Below are positions 17,844-27,331 of a stretch of DNA of 64,000 nucleotides, piece by piece. The DNA is from CAZDAW01 sp964503685 (GTDB lineage: Bacteria; Chloroflexota; Anaerolineae; Anaerolineales; Anaerolineaceae). The stretch spans positions 1-64,000 of the forward strand of contig CAZDAW010000003.1 in the NCBI GenBank assembly GCA_964503685.1, given 5' to 3'. Positions within the stretch are counted from its first letter, which is position 1; every line of letters starts with the position of its first letter. Under the pieces are notes generated by a model that saw nothing but the letters and a program-made list of their open reading frames with translations, did no database searches and had not been told where the DNA came from. Position numbers and translations under genes: made by a program.

Positions 17844-18944
17844 ATGGCAAAAAAATCAAGTCCTCCCATAATGCCCCCCAGCCAGCCAGCCCCTGGTATG
17901 GATGATGCGCGCCGGGCAGTTTTAGATCGGGCGCTTGGCGAAATCGTCAAGCGGTATGGCGAAGGCGCCATCATGCGGATGGGTGAAGCGCACCAGATGA
18001 ACATCGAATCCATTCCAACCGGCTCGCTTGCCCTGGATATTGCTTTAGGAATCGGCGGCATACCGCTCGGCCGCATTACCGAAATCTATGGGCCAGAGTC
18101 TTCCGGTAAAACTACGCTCTGCCAGCACATCGTCGCTGAGGCGCAGAAATTGGGCGGCACCTGTGCTTACGTCGACATGGAACATGCTCTAGATCCCGTT
18201 TACGCCGCCCGTTGCGGTGTGCAGGTTGACAATCTTCTGATCTCGCAGCCCGATATGGGTGAGCAGGCGCTGGAAATCGTTGAAACCCTGGTGCGATCGG
18301 GCGCAATTGATGTTGTTGTCATTGATTCAGTCGCCGCTTTGGTCCCCAGGGCCGAAATCGAGGGTGATATGGGTGACGCCAGCATGGGTATGCAGGCGCG
18401 TCTGATGTCACAGGCGTTGCGTAAACTTTCAGGCGCCATCAACCAGACAAAAACCTGCGTCATCTTCACCAACCAGTTACGCCAGAAAATTGGCGTTATG
18501 TTTGGAAGCCCTGAAACCACCCCCGGCGGCATGGCCTTAAAATTCTACGCCTCTGTCCGATTGGATACACGCCGCATCCAATCGATCAAAGTTGGCGCCG
18601 AAATCATTGGCAACCGGGTTCGCGTTCGGGTTGTCAAAAATAAAGTAGCGCCTCCATTCCGCACCGCCGAATTTGATATCATGTATAACGAAGGCATCTC
18701 CAAGGTGGGTGATATCATAGACCTTGCAACCCAGTTGGAAATCATCCAAAAACGCGGCGCTTTCTTCTCGTATGGCGATATTCGCCTGGGTCAGGGACGT
18801 GAGAACGCCAAAGAATTTTTGCGCCAGAATCCTGATCTCTCCAACGAAATCGAAACAGCCATTCGTCAGCAAGCCATGGGCGGTAATTTACCCATCTCCT
18901 TTAGCGCCAGCGAAGGAGAAGATATCGGAGAAGATGAAGTATAA
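17844..18944 (+). CDS. recA: Recombinase RecA
   Basis: Forms filaments on single-stranded DNA for strand exchange and stimulates LexA self-cleavage. The 366-residue protein has Walker A GPESSGKTT near residue 80-88, Walker B VVVIDSVAAL, the L1 region GDMGDASMGMQARLMSQALRKL, and the NQLRQKIGVMFGSPETTPGG L2 region. All are intact. Start is ATG 17844 with AGGAG eight bases upstream. An in-frame ATG at 17835 overlaps that site and is rejected. Its promoter carries an SOS-like operator. A lipoprotein gene begins eight bases after the stop and may be cotranscribed. Confidence 0.98.
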   Translation: MAKKSSPPIMPPSQPAPGMDDARRAVLDRALGEIVKRYGEGAIMRMGEAHQMNIESIPTGSLALDIALGIGGIPLGRITEIYGPESSGKTTLCQHIVAEAQKLGGTCAYVDMEHALDPVYAARCGVQVDNLLISQPDMGEQALEIVETLVRSGAIDVVVIDSVAALVPRAEIEGDMGDASMGMQARLMSQALRKLSGAINQTKTCVIFTNQLRQKIGVMFGSPETTPGGMALKFYASVRLDTRRIQSIKVGAEIIGNRVRVRVVKNKVAPPFRTAEFDIMYNEGISKVGDIIDLATQLEIIQKRGAFFSYGDIRLGQGRENAKEFLRQNPDLSNEIETAIRQQAMGGNLPISFSASEGEDIGEDEV

Positions 18945-18952
18945 GGATTTCA

Positions 18953-19528
18953 ATGCAGCAAATTAAAAGCTGTAAATGGATCATCTTCTGGGTTTGTTGC
19001 TGTCTGACAGGCTTGAGCGCCTGTTCAGGCGCATCAAATTCAGAAGATCACCTTCTTATATCCAGCCCCTTTATCCCACCCACTGCCGCAGAACCGGAAA
19101 GCACGAGAGCAATATCAACGCCCGCGCCAGTAACATCCGCAGTGCAGATAAATAATCCTTGCAGCGATTATCTAAGCTACCTGGAAGATTTAACCATCCC
19201 CGATAAAACAAAAATCCTCCCCGGCGCACAGCTCGATAAACGCTGGAAAGTGCGCAACAGCGGGACCTGCAACTGGGATAATCGTTATCGCATCCGGTTA
19301 ATTGCCGGGCCGGATATGGGTGCTAAATCTGAACAGGCTCTCTTTCCTGCTATCGGCGGAAGCGACGCCATCATTCGCATCCTTTTTATCGCGCCTGAAG
19401 AGCCCGGAACATACCGCAGCGCCTGGCAAGCCGTCAACCCCGATGGGACGCTATTCGGAGATGTGTTCTATATTGAGGTAGTTGTCGATTCTGGCGAACC
19501 TGCCCAGGAACTTACCCCCACACCGTGA
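18953..19528 (+). CDS. NBR1-type Ig-like domain lipoprotein
   Basis: A 191-residue predicted lipoprotein. The signal peptide ends in lipobox LSAC (about residues 21-24), followed by a Pro/Thr/Ser spacer. From about residue 65 there is an Ig-like beta sandwich of the type found next to NBR1 in eukaryotes and in many Anaerolineae secreted proteins. Markers are TIPDKTKILPGAQLDKRWKVRNSGTCNW spread over about 80-105 and IAPEEPGTYRSAWQAVNPDG near 145-165. The domain probably binds or spaces surface partners. It has no catalytic residues. It directly follows recA, which may be transcriptional convenience rather than a shared role. Confidence 0.85.
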   Translation: MQQIKSCKWIIFWVCCCLTGLSACSGASNSEDHLLISSPFIPPTAAEPESTRAISTPAPVTSAVQINNPCSDYLSYLEDLTIPDKTKILPGAQLDKRWKVRNSGTCNWDNRYRIRLIAGPDMGAKSEQALFPAIGGSDAIIRILFIAPEEPGTYRSAWQAVNPDGTLFGDVFYIEVVVDSGEPAQELTPTP

Positions 19529-19566
19529 TAAAATAAATCATCATTACCTGACACGGCAGGACGTAT

Positions 19567-20490
19567 TTGAAAAACCAATCATCGCCCCACAAAAACCTGA
19601 CCACCCAACAGTGGATCATATTGGGTTTATTTTACATCGTCAATATCGTCTTTCTGTTATTGATCATCTTCTTTATTTTTGTACGCAATGATGCATTCAT
19701 TACAAATTTATTTACACAAGGTGATTTTACTTCTGCACTGGCCTATCAGCCTCTGACCAGCCCCACTGTCGCTGCCGCTATTTTACCGACCAGTCCGGCT
19801 CTCCAAACAGTTGTTGCCCCAACTGACACCGAAACGCCCACCCTTTCGCCAACGCCAACACAGACCGCTACACCTGCGGCCACATTGCCGCCCACTCTGA
19901 CGCCAACACCATTTTACCCGGAAGCCTCGTTGATTGAAAATATCGAAGGCCATAAACAGGCCATGAGTCTCGATTGCGAATCCCGTTCAGCCGTTGATTG
20001 GGCAGCTTACTTCGGTGTTCAGATCGATGAAATGGAATTCGTCGGGAAAATACCTTATTCAGACAACCCGGAGAAAGGCTTCACCGGCGACATCGACGGC
20101 GACTGGGGACACCTGCCGCCCGGTCCTTACGGCGTTCATGCCGGTCCGATCGCTGATGTGCTCAACCAGTATAAATTGAATGCAATTGCCAAAAAAGGTT
20201 TGACTTGGGAAAATATTAAAGCAGAAATCAGCGCCGGCCGGCCAGTCATCACCTGGGTGGTCGGTCATGTCAGCGCCGGCACGCCGGTTATTTATACTGC
20301 GTCGGATGGGGAAAAGGTCATTGTAGCTCGAAAAGAACACACTGTCATCGTCATTGGTTACGCGCCGGATGAAGTCTATATATTGGATGGAGAAAAACGC
20401 TATACCCGAGAACTGACCACGTTTTTGAATTCGTGGTCAGTTCTGGGAAACATGGCAATACTGGCAGCCGAACCGCCAGTATTAGAGTGA
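19567..20490 (+). CDS. Membrane-anchored C39-family cysteine peptidase-like protein
   Basis: A 307-residue protein with an N-terminal transmembrane anchor (about residues 17-38), a Thr/Pro-rich linker to about 118, then a papain-fold C39-type domain. The putative nucleophile is Cys in MSLDCESRSA near 139. The His follows in KEHTVIVIGY and the Asp in YILDGEK, giving the expected Cys-His-Asp order. Such stand-alone C39_2 proteins are usually exported and need not be bacteriocin-processing enzymes. The start is TTG at 19567 with GCAGGA upstream. Its stop lies nine bases from the convergent DUF3048 gene. Confidence 0.82.
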   Translation: MKNQSSPHKNLTTQQWIILGLFYIVNIVFLLLIIFFIFVRNDAFITNLFTQGDFTSALAYQPLTSPTVAAAILPTSPALQTVVAPTDTETPTLSPTPTQTATPAATLPPTLTPTPFYPEASLIENIEGHKQAMSLDCESRSAVDWAAYFGVQIDEMEFVGKIPYSDNPEKGFTGDIDGDWGHLPPGPYGVHAGPIADVLNQYKLNAIAKKGLTWENIKAEISAGRPVITWVVGHVSAGTPVIYTASDGEKVIVARKEHTVIVIGYAPDEVYILDGEKRYTRELTTFLNSWSVLGNMAILAAEPPVLE

Positions 20491-20499
20491 TCCCTCTAT

Positions 20500-21861
20500 T
20501 TATGGGTTAACGGGTGGATAAAAACGCACTTTCCAGTAACCGGATCCGGGCGCTGGATTGCTGGGATTGGACTCGCTGATCTCCCAAATTTCAGCCGTAG
20601 TGTCAACGATCTCTACCCACGTGTTACCCGGTTTGAAGGGGAATGGATTACCCTCGGCATCGATAAAGCGAATCGGGCGCATCTTCCCAGTCTTTTTCTC
20701 ATACTCCTCTGATATAGTCGTCCAATAAATCTCGTACATCTTCCCATCTCTAAAGAAATACGCCGGGAAGCGCTTGATATATTTCAGCTTGATATCGATC
20801 AAAGTACCGGCGCTGTTCAAGGACTCATGCACCGCCTTCAATACAATGACATTATCAAAAGCAAGTTGTTTTCCATTCAACCGGTCAGTCGCCGGTACAA
20901 ACTTGCCCTGGTAATCTGCCTCATCCTGGTATCGCAGATAGGCGCCGCTTGTCGGATCATATTTCCACAAAATCTGCGCATTGATACTGTAAAATACCCA
21001 TAACTTATCAGCTTTCGTTCCACCCGCGGGTAACGTTTCCGCGAATTGATTGCCCTGAAAAGAAGCATCAGCGATATTAGAGCCTCTCGATTGAGCTTCG
21101 GCAATATCCTGAAGATCGGTCACCTTGAGCATGTTTCCGTTAATGTTACCCGGATCGTCGCCGAATACATTTTGAGAGCTGCCAATCTCCTCCGCCACTT
21201 CCGGTGAAGCCCCGGCCCCAATCAGAAAGCCATTATAGAGCTTGGAAAGATTATCGAATGGCAACCGCTTGGAACGAATCGGCCCAATCTCCGGCGCTTC
21301 GGCAAGAGACATCTGATCGATGGATTGATCGCCCGATTGGCTTTCAGATTGGCCGCCGGGTTGCTCGCCAATTCCAGGTTGAGATTTCAGATTCTTCACA
21401 GCCTCCTTCGGGTAATCGCCATAAAATAGCGCCAAAAAACGCGTCATACCTTCGCCGATGGTTATTTCAAAAACAAACGGGCAGTAAGATAATCCCGCCT
21501 GCGGTCGTGCGGTGATCGGAAAATTTGTCACCGATACCAGCACAGGAGAAAGAGCCAGTAAAGATGGGTCAGACACAGGCAACCCGGTAAGTGGATTGAC
21601 ATTTTTAGGGTAATTTGATGGCCCTACCACAATTGGGGTAGCTGTCGGCGTGTTGGTAGGCGGTATGGTCGCTGTGGGTTCAGGCGCAAGAGTCGATGTA
21701 GCAGTTTCGGTTGGATCAACAATAACCTCTTCTTCCTGACCTTCATTTTGCGCATCATTCGCCTTCGCCGCTGGAGCCTTGACTCCACCCACAGAAGATA
21801 TGGAACTACAAGCCAAAGTAATCAATACCAGTACCGATAACAAAAACATAAAACGTTTCAT
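20500..21861 (-). CDS. DUF3048 (YerB-like) lipoprotein
   Basis: A 453-residue predicted lipoprotein; B. subtilis YerB is the best-known relative and has no firmly known activity. I start at MKRFMFLLSV (21861), where a GGAG site precedes and a clean signal with lipobox TLAC follows. A longer frame from 21948 adds 29 unconvincing residues. After a Thr/Pro linker the DUF3048 N-terminal domain begins at NPLTGLPVSDPSLL and includes PQAGLSYCPFVFEITIGEG and GPIRSKRLPF. The domain is interrupted by a Gln/Ser/Gly-rich insertion (about residues 185-205). The C-terminal domain has LKYIKRFPAYFFRDGK and PFKPGNTWVEIVD. Confidence 0.88.
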   Translation of the reverse strand: MKRFMFLLSVLVLITLACSSISSVGGVKAPAAKANDAQNEGQEEEVIVDPTETATSTLAPEPTATIPPTNTPTATPIVVGPSNYPKNVNPLTGLPVSDPSLLALSPVLVSVTNFPITARPQAGLSYCPFVFEITIGEGMTRFLALFYGDYPKEAVKNLKSQPGIGEQPGGQSESQSGDQSIDQMSLAEAPEIGPIRSKRLPFDNLSKLYNGFLIGAGASPEVAEEIGSSQNVFGDDPGNINGNMLKVTDLQDIAEAQSRGSNIADASFQGNQFAETLPAGGTKADKLWVFYSINAQILWKYDPTSGAYLRYQDEADYQGKFVPATDRLNGKQLAFDNVIVLKAVHESLNSAGTLIDIKLKYIKRFPAYFFRDGKMYEIYWTTISEEYEKKTGKMRPIRFIDAEGNPFPFKPGNTWVEIVDTTAEIWEISESNPSNPAPGSGYWKVRFYPPVNP

Positions 21862-22002
21862 CATCAATCTCCAACAACCTCTGACACAACTAATTATGAA
21901 AACGGCGAAAGGACAAAATATGCCCGCGCCCTGTTCTGACTCTAGCATATCTGAACGCCAAAATCAAGTCTAATTTAACAACCGTATAGTATCTGTAATG
22001 TC

Positions 22003-22686
22003 CTATTCAAATTTCAACAATCGAATCACATCTTCCACCACTGCGCTGAACATTTCCTGCATGATGCCGTCATCCACAAAATATCGTCCGCCTTCCACCC
22101 CGTCCCCCCATTGCTCACGCGTCTGAACGGCATTCTGTATGCCCTCTGTTTGAACAAACGCTTTTTCTTCCACTGGCAATCCACAAACCTTGGTAAATGA
22201 GAACGCCTCCAACCAGTTGGCATGGGCTGGCTTCAGGTTATATTTTCGGGCGATAACCTTGACAACCTCGGCCTCCCACCAGGAATACCAGATCAGCTTT
22301 AGCTCAGGAAGTTCGTTGGCAAGCTCGGTCAGATGCGTACAAACAGCATTATTCCCCCCGTGACCGTTGAGAATGAATATTCTCCGGAATCCATGAGCAT
22401 AGGCGGCGCGGAGGATATCTTCCACCATCAGCAAAAAGGTCGAGACCCTAATGCTTAACGTTCCCGGATAACTCATAAAGCCCGGTGAAACGCCAAAATT
22501 CAATGGCGGGGCGATCAACACTCCCGTTTGTTTACTGACAGAATCAGCCAGCGCCATCGGGATGCGAATATCTGTCATCAAACTCAGATAACCGTGTTGC
22601 TCGCAGGCGCCCAAAACAAGGATAAGACGATTCTCCCTGGCAAGATAATTTTCAACGTCGTTCCAGTTTAATTCTTCAATGCGCAT
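22003..22686 (-). CDS. Creatininase family amidohydrolase
   Basis: A 227-residue member of the creatininase superfamily, whose members are metal-dependent amidohydrolases including creatininase, FAPy deformylase (ArfB) and MftE. Metal-ligand motifs are present: the Glu-His pair in GACEQHGYL (about 26-34), Asp in TDIR, His in FILNGHGGNN (about 107-116), and Glu in HANWLEAFSF. The usual HLPLGTD and GEWETS forms are altered here (YLSLMTD, NWLEAFS), so the substrate may differ from known members. The ATG lies five bases after the stop of the upstream secreted-protein gene, so the two are likely cotranscribed. Confidence 0.85.
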   Translation of the reverse strand: MRIEELNWNDVENYLARENRLILVLGACEQHGYLSLMTDIRIPMALADSVSKQTGVLIAPPLNFGVSPGFMSYPGTLSIRVSTFLLMVEDILRAAYAHGFRRIFILNGHGGNNAVCTHLTELANELPELKLIWYSWWEAEVVKVIARKYNLKPAHANWLEAFSFTKVCGLPVEEKAFVQTEGIQNAVQTREQWGDGVEGGRYFVDDGIMQEMFSAVVEDVIRLLKFE

Positions 22687-22691
22687 TTACA

Positions 22692-24179
22692 TTACCTCTT
22701 TTTGCAGATTATAGTTTTTTGTTTAGAATATCCCGCCAATCCGGCCAGCAGCATGGGCGCCAGAATGGCAGAGCCGCAGCCAGAAAACGGAAATTTTGTA
22801 TTTTTACCTTGCTTCGCAGGTTCAACCTGCGGCGTTGCTGTAACCGGTAAAACGGTTGGCTGAGCCGTCAATTCCTGAACAGGCGTTGGGGTCGGAACAA
22901 CTGTTTCAACAGTGGTCTCCTCCAGCGCGGGCGGAGTCCAATCCGGCGGCGGCCCGATCGGCGTTGGGGGTAAAGCCGTCAGAATAAGATAATCATATTT
23001 CCCATCCTCACCGGCAATAGCCTCTGGATGCTGCCCACTGATCATGTTGATCAGTTCGAGCGCCTGTTCATTTTTAGAGTCAAGGCTTAGCGCAGTTTGT
23101 AATTCCTGGACAATTTTCTGCAACAACGGATAATTATATTGACCCTGTTCTGAAGTAATATATTCCGACCACATCAACTCCGCATAACCGGCATGCCATC
23201 TCGCCACATCAGGCGTCAGGGTTATTGCCTGAATATACGCGTTGATCGACTTTCCATAAATTGTCCGGCCAGCCGGATCATCCCTCTGGTATCCTTTGGG
23301 GTAAAGCAAAATATATTTATACGCTTTGGCTAATTCTCCCCAGGTATAACCATTTTTTGGATTCTCCTGAACATTCCTCAATAGTGAAAGTATAAGCTGC
23401 CAGGCGTTGGGTACGACAATTGAAGCCCTGATGTTGCTCTCGTGAGTCGGTTCAAGGTTTTCAAAATGCCAGCGAATTTCATTTCCAACCAGTTGCCCCA
23501 TGGCTGTGGTTTGCGGATACCCGGTATTCAACACATTTTCCGGAGTAACGTCATAAGGCAGCCGAACAATGATATCTGCTTTCCCAATAGCATCTTTCCA
23601 ACCGGCTCCAGTTTCCAGAATATAGGTAAATGTCGCGAACGGCATATAACCGGACGGCTCCTGATAATAGATAACATCCACCATTACATCTTTCCCGGGT
23701 GGAAAAATCACATCAAAAGCCGCCCAGGTTACAGGCGGGTCTTCTTCATTGTTTGGGTTGGGTGTTTCGATTTTTTGTGTTCTGACAGGTTTCCCATCTA
23801 CTTTTACAGATAAATTTTGAATCTCCGGAAAGTTAAAATAACCATCCCCCATACCGCTTGGATCTCTGAGCGGAAAACGCGCCTGCATCGTCTCTTCAAC
23901 GCTGCCCTGGTTACGCATGGTAAAGCTGGCCGTTACTTTCGCATTGCACACATCGCTGACCAGATACGGTTGCGGTTTGGGCTGGATGCTTCGTACATCA
24001 ATGATGACCGTTTCGGCGATCATTTGAACCTGGGTTTGTTCTGCGCCCGGAGCCAGATTGCTACCCGCCGGCGGTTCGGGCGGCGCCATATCGGCGTGCG
24101 CTGAAGGTATATTGTCAAACAACAGGATACTTAAACAAATAACAACAGCCGATAAAGAAATCCATATCGTCCGAAACAT
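22692..24179 (-). CDS. Secreted protein with C-terminal hydrophobic anchor, function unknown
   Basis: I start at MFRTIWISLS (24179), behind a strong GGAGGAG site, giving 495 residues. A signal peptide ends near PSAHA (about residue 28). Residues 50-270 form a beta-rich domain (SVEETMQARFPLRDPSG, TWAAFDVIFPPGKDVMVDVIYYQEP). Residues 280-390 are helical and TPR-like (NPKNGYTWGELAKAYKYIL, LDSKNEQALELI). After a Pro/Thr-rich linker the C-terminus has GCGSA, a short hydrophobic stretch and a basic tail, like a surface-sorting or anchor signal. I know no named family for it. It probably forms an operon with the creatininase-like gene. Confidence 0.78.
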   Translation of the reverse strand: MFRTIWISLSAVVICLSILLFDNIPSAHADMAPPEPPAGSNLAPGAEQTQVQMIAETVIIDVRSIQPKPQPYLVSDVCNAKVTASFTMRNQGSVEETMQARFPLRDPSGMGDGYFNFPEIQNLSVKVDGKPVRTQKIETPNPNNEEDPPVTWAAFDVIFPPGKDVMVDVIYYQEPSGYMPFATFTYILETGAGWKDAIGKADIIVRLPYDVTPENVLNTGYPQTTAMGQLVGNEIRWHFENLEPTHESNIRASIVVPNAWQLILSLLRNVQENPKNGYTWGELAKAYKYILLYPKGYQRDDPAGRTIYGKSINAYIQAITLTPDVARWHAGYAELMWSEYITSEQGQYNYPLLQKIVQELQTALSLDSKNEQALELINMISGQHPEAIAGEDGKYDYLILTALPPTPIGPPPDWTPPALEETTVETVVPTPTPVQELTAQPTVLPVTATPQVEPAKQGKNTKFPFSGCGSAILAPMLLAGLAGYSKQKTIICKKR

Positions 24180-24260
24180 TTCTCCTCCTGATTGAATTGA
24201 TAAAGGCGACACAACTACTACCTGATAACTTCTCTCCAAAGATATTATAGCTTAAAGCGA

Positions 24261-24287
24261 TTGGGGACGGCATTTAGCCATCCCCAA
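24261..24287. other. Inverted repeat between leuS and the secreted-protein gene
   Basis: TTGGGGACGG (24261-24270) pairs with CCATCCCCAA (24278-24287) with one mismatch and a seven-base loop. It lacks a T-tract on either strand, so it could be a weak or factor-dependent end for leuS, or an mRNA-stabilising hairpin. Confidence 0.4.
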
Positions 24288-24325
24288 CGTCTCTCCTCAT
24301 CAGGTAATGTTTATCAGAAAGGAAT

Positions 24326-26779
24326 TCAGACGACAATATTCACCAACCGACCGGCGACGTAAATAACCTGCCGCGGCGTTTTACCCTCCAGATTCCTTTT
24401 GACGGCTTCACTCGCCAGGGCGGTTGCCTTTGCATCAGCTTCGTTGATGTCCGCCGGAACAACAATGCGGTCGCGCACCTTGCCATTGACCTGTACGACC
24501 AGGGTAATCTCATCCACTGCAGCAGCTTCTTCATCCACCTTTGGCCAGGCTTGTTGATGAATCGAATAAGGCTTGCCGATATATGCCCATAATTCTTCAG
24601 CGATATGGGGCGCCACTGGCGCCAGCATGCGCAGATAAATATCACAAACCTCATCCCAGACCGGCCCATTGCCAACTTGCGGTCGCAGGCGCGCCATTTC
24701 GTTTAGCAATTCCATCAATGCTGAAACAATCGTATTGAATTGGAAGATTTCAAAATCACGCGTGACTGAACGCAACGTTTGGTGCAATTTGCGGCGCAGC
24801 GCCCGCACTGCTGCCGGATCAGATGAACGATTATTCGTCGGTTCGGTAATCAGCGTCCATAGACGGCGCAGCCAGCGGGCTGTCCCTTCAATTCCGGTCG
24901 ATGACCAGGGCCCGCCCAGATCCCAACGGGCAAAGAACATCAGGTACGCCCGAACCGTATCTGCTCCATAGGCCTTCACCAATGCATCCGGTGAGACAAC
25001 ATTGCCGCGACTTTTCGACATCTTCTCGGAATCTTCGCCAAGCACCATTCCCTGGTTGCGCATTTGCAGCATGGGCTCCGGCCCTTTGGTGATTCCCATA
25101 TCCCGGCAGGCTTTATGGAAAAAGCGCGTATAGATCAGGTGCATGGTGGCATGTTCGATGCCGCCGGTATAGGTATCCACCGGCATCCAGTAATCGTACT
25201 CTTTGGGATCAAATGGACCTTTATCGTAATGCGGGCTCAAATAACGCAAGTGATACCACGATGAACACATGAAGGTATCCATCGTATCAGTCTCGCGCTC
25301 GGCCGGCGAGCCACAGACTGGGCAGACCGTTTTCTTCCAGGTAGGGTGAAGTTTAAGCGGGCTTTCACCGGTCGGTTTCCATTCCACATCGTCAGGCAAT
25401 AAAACGGGCAACTGGTCATCCGGCACAGGTATCACGCCGCATTTCGGACAGTAAACCATTGGGATAGGTGCACCCCAGTAGCGCTGGCGTGAAATCAGCC
25501 AATCGCGCAGTTTATAGTTGACCGCCCGCTTGCCGGTCCCTTTCTCTTCAAGGAATTTAATAATCCGTTCAAAAGCCTGATCACCCGGCGTATCGGTCAG
25601 CGGCCCGGAATTCACCATCCGCCCTGTCGCCGGGATAGCGACTTCCATTTCCTCCGGTTTAATCGGCGCCATATCCTCAGGCTGGATGACCACTCGAATT
25701 TCCAGGCCAAACTTACGTGCAAACTCGAAATCGCGCTGGTCGTGCGCCGGAACGGCCATAATGGCTCCGGTTCCGTAGGTCATCAGTACATAATCGGCGA
25801 TCCATATCGGAATTCGTTCATCATTGACCGGGTTGATTGCATACCCTCCCGTAAATACACCGGTCTTCTCCTTATCTGTTGCCTCGCGTTGAATATCGGA
25901 CTGGCGCTTTGCCTGATCGACATAAGCAGTCACCATCGCTTTTTGAGCCGGCGTGGTAATCTTTTCCACAAGAGGGTGCTCGGGCGCCAGAACCATAAAA
26001 GTCGCCCCCCACAGGGTATCGGGGCGGGTGGTAAATACTTCCAATGGGTCGCCCTGTTCGGTGCGAAAGACGACCGAAGCCCCTTCCGACCGTCCAATCC
26101 AGTTGATCTGTAAAGTGCGCAATCGTTCAGGCCAATCGTTCGCCGAGTAATCCAGCATCTCATCAGCATATTTTGTTGTCCTGAAGAACCACTGTTCCAA
26201 TTCTTTCTTAATTACCGGAGTGTTGCAGCGTTCACAATGCCGGTCGTCGCCCCAGACCTGTTCACGCGCCAGGGTTGTATTGCAATTCGGGCACCAATCA
26301 ACCGGGGAACGTTTGCGGTACGCCAATCCGGCTTTGAATAATTGTATAAAGAACCACTGCGTCCAGCGGTAATATTCCGGATCCGATGAAACTGCCTCAC
26401 GCCGCCAGTCAAACATCGCGCCCATGCTGCGCAACTGCTTACGCATGTTATCGATATTGGCGTATGTCCATTTTTTAGGGTGAATATTGCGTTTGATCGC
26501 TGCATTTTCAGCCGGCAGGCCAAAAGCGTCAAAACCAATCGGGAAGAGAACGTTGTAACCACGCATTCGCATGAACCGGGCGCGTGCATCGGAGGGCGCC
26601 ATGGCATACCAGTGCCCGATGTGAAGGTCACCTGAAGGGTAAGGCAGCATCGTCAACGCGTAGAACTTCGGGCGATTCGGATCGATATCCGAATGATAGA
26701 GACCGTCACTCTCCCAGCGCGCCTGCCACTTAATTTCGATATCCGCCGGGTTGTAGAATGGAACGGGTGTTTGATTCAT
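24326..26779 (-). CDS. leuS: Leucyl-tRNA synthetase
   Basis: Charges tRNA-Leu. The 817-residue protein starts at MNQTPVPFYN (26779), with GGAGG six bases upstream. A longer frame to 26833 would run into the T-box terminator and is rejected. The HIGH-type motif is in PYPSGDLHIGHWY. The zinc-binding insertion has CPNCNTTLAREQVW with a later CERCNTPV. The editing domain carries TTRPDTLWGATFMVLAPEH. KMSKSRG lies before the anticodon-binding domain. Length and order fit the bacterial type. Expression is controlled by the leucine T-box leader immediately upstream. Confidence 0.98.
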   Translation of the reverse strand: MNQTPVPFYNPADIEIKWQARWESDGLYHSDIDPNRPKFYALTMLPYPSGDLHIGHWYAMAPSDARARFMRMRGYNVLFPIGFDAFGLPAENAAIKRNIHPKKWTYANIDNMRKQLRSMGAMFDWRREAVSSDPEYYRWTQWFFIQLFKAGLAYRKRSPVDWCPNCNTTLAREQVWGDDRHCERCNTPVIKKELEQWFFRTTKYADEMLDYSANDWPERLRTLQINWIGRSEGASVVFRTEQGDPLEVFTTRPDTLWGATFMVLAPEHPLVEKITTPAQKAMVTAYVDQAKRQSDIQREATDKEKTGVFTGGYAINPVNDERIPIWIADYVLMTYGTGAIMAVPAHDQRDFEFARKFGLEIRVVIQPEDMAPIKPEEMEVAIPATGRMVNSGPLTDTPGDQAFERIIKFLEEKGTGKRAVNYKLRDWLISRQRYWGAPIPMVYCPKCGVIPVPDDQLPVLLPDDVEWKPTGESPLKLHPTWKKTVCPVCGSPAERETDTMDTFMCSSWYHLRYLSPHYDKGPFDPKEYDYWMPVDTYTGGIEHATMHLIYTRFFHKACRDMGITKGPEPMLQMRNQGMVLGEDSEKMSKSRGNVVSPDALVKAYGADTVRAYLMFFARWDLGGPWSSTGIEGTARWLRRLWTLITEPTNNRSSDPAAVRALRRKLHQTLRSVTRDFEIFQFNTIVSALMELLNEMARLRPQVGNGPVWDEVCDIYLRMLAPVAPHIAEELWAYIGKPYSIHQQAWPKVDEEAAAVDEITLVVQVNGKVRDRIVVPADINEADAKATALASEAVKRNLEGKTPRQVIYVAGRLVNIVV

Positions 26780-26812
26780 GAAAACCTCCAACAACCAATT
26801 TATTGATAAAAA

Positions 26813-27092
26813 CAAAAAACCTCCATCCCGCATCAGGGACGAAGGTTACTCCGTGGTACCACCCTGCTTGTCCTCACAAGTTTGTTGATCAAACCATCAG
26901 ACCGCTCTGGATCGCTTTAACGGGCGAAACCCGCCGTTGGCTAATCTGTTTGATTACTTTTCACCAACGAGGTCTGCTCTCTCATGAGAGCGACAGACGA
27001 GTTCAGCCGATTGCGTTCTGCGGACGCATTGCCGGGCTTACACCGTCCCCGGCTCGCTGACAGATGGCTTACTACTCCTGCCATGACCTTAT
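26813..27092 (-). promoter_or_regulatory. Leucine T-box riboswitch leader of leuS
   Basis: Reading the minus strand, the leader starts about ten bases after tRNA-Ala(GGC). Stem I shows the GGAGTAGTAA loop-E-type segment (about 27071-27080) and the distal AGCGAGCCGG/GGACGGTG/AAGCCCGG platform. The 3' specifier side reads GAACTC (about 26998-27003), so the specifier codon is CTC (Leu). The conserved T-box AGGGTGGTACCACGG lies at about 26851-26865, followed by the terminator hairpin. Uncharged tRNA-Leu(GAG) should pair with the T-box bulge and allow leuS transcription. All expected parts are present. Confidence 0.96.
26814..26845 (-). terminator. T-box attenuator hairpin of leuS
   Basis: On the minus strand CCTTCGTCCC (26836-26845) pairs with GGGATGGAGG (26820-26829) and is followed by six T (26814-26819). 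Its 5' arm overlaps the sequence needed for the alternative antiterminator. Confidence 0.92.
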
Positions 27093-27102
27093 AAAAACAA
27101 AG

Positions 27103-27175
27103 TGGACCCAGAGGGATTCGAACCCTCGGCCTTCTCAATGCCATTGAGACGCGCTCCCAACTGCGCTATGGGCCC
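27103..27175 (-). tRNA. tRNA-Ala (anticodon GGC)
   Basis: A 73-base cloverleaf without encoded CCA. Acceptor arms GGGCCCA and TGGGTCC pair fully, including the G3-U70 wobble that identifies alanine tRNAs. The D stem is GCGC/GCGC, anticodon stem TCTCA/TGAGA with loop ATGGCAT (anticodon GGC), and T arm GAGGG-TTCGAAT-CCCTC. It reads GCC and GCU codons. Confidence 0.97.
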
Positions 27176-27241
27176 TCAATTCGTTTGGTATTTTACCACC
27201 ATTTTCTATTTTGACCAGATCCAATTTTCGGTTCTGTCGTG

Positions 27242-27314
27242 TGGACCTGGAGGGATTCGAACCCTCGGCCTCTTCAGTGCGATTGAAGCGCGCTCCCAAC
27301 TGCGCTACAGGCCC
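27242..27314 (-). tRNA. tRNA-Ala (anticodon CGC)
   Basis: A 73-base cloverleaf without CCA. Acceptor GGGCCTG/CAGGTCC again has G3-U70. Anticodon stem CTTCA/TGAAG encloses ATCGCAC, giving anticodon CGC for GCG codons. It is nearly identical to the neighbouring tRNA-Ala(GGC) outside the acceptor and anticodon arms, so the pair probably arose by tandem duplication. Confidence 0.97.
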
Positions 27315-27331
27315 TCGTTCAGAATGGCTAC

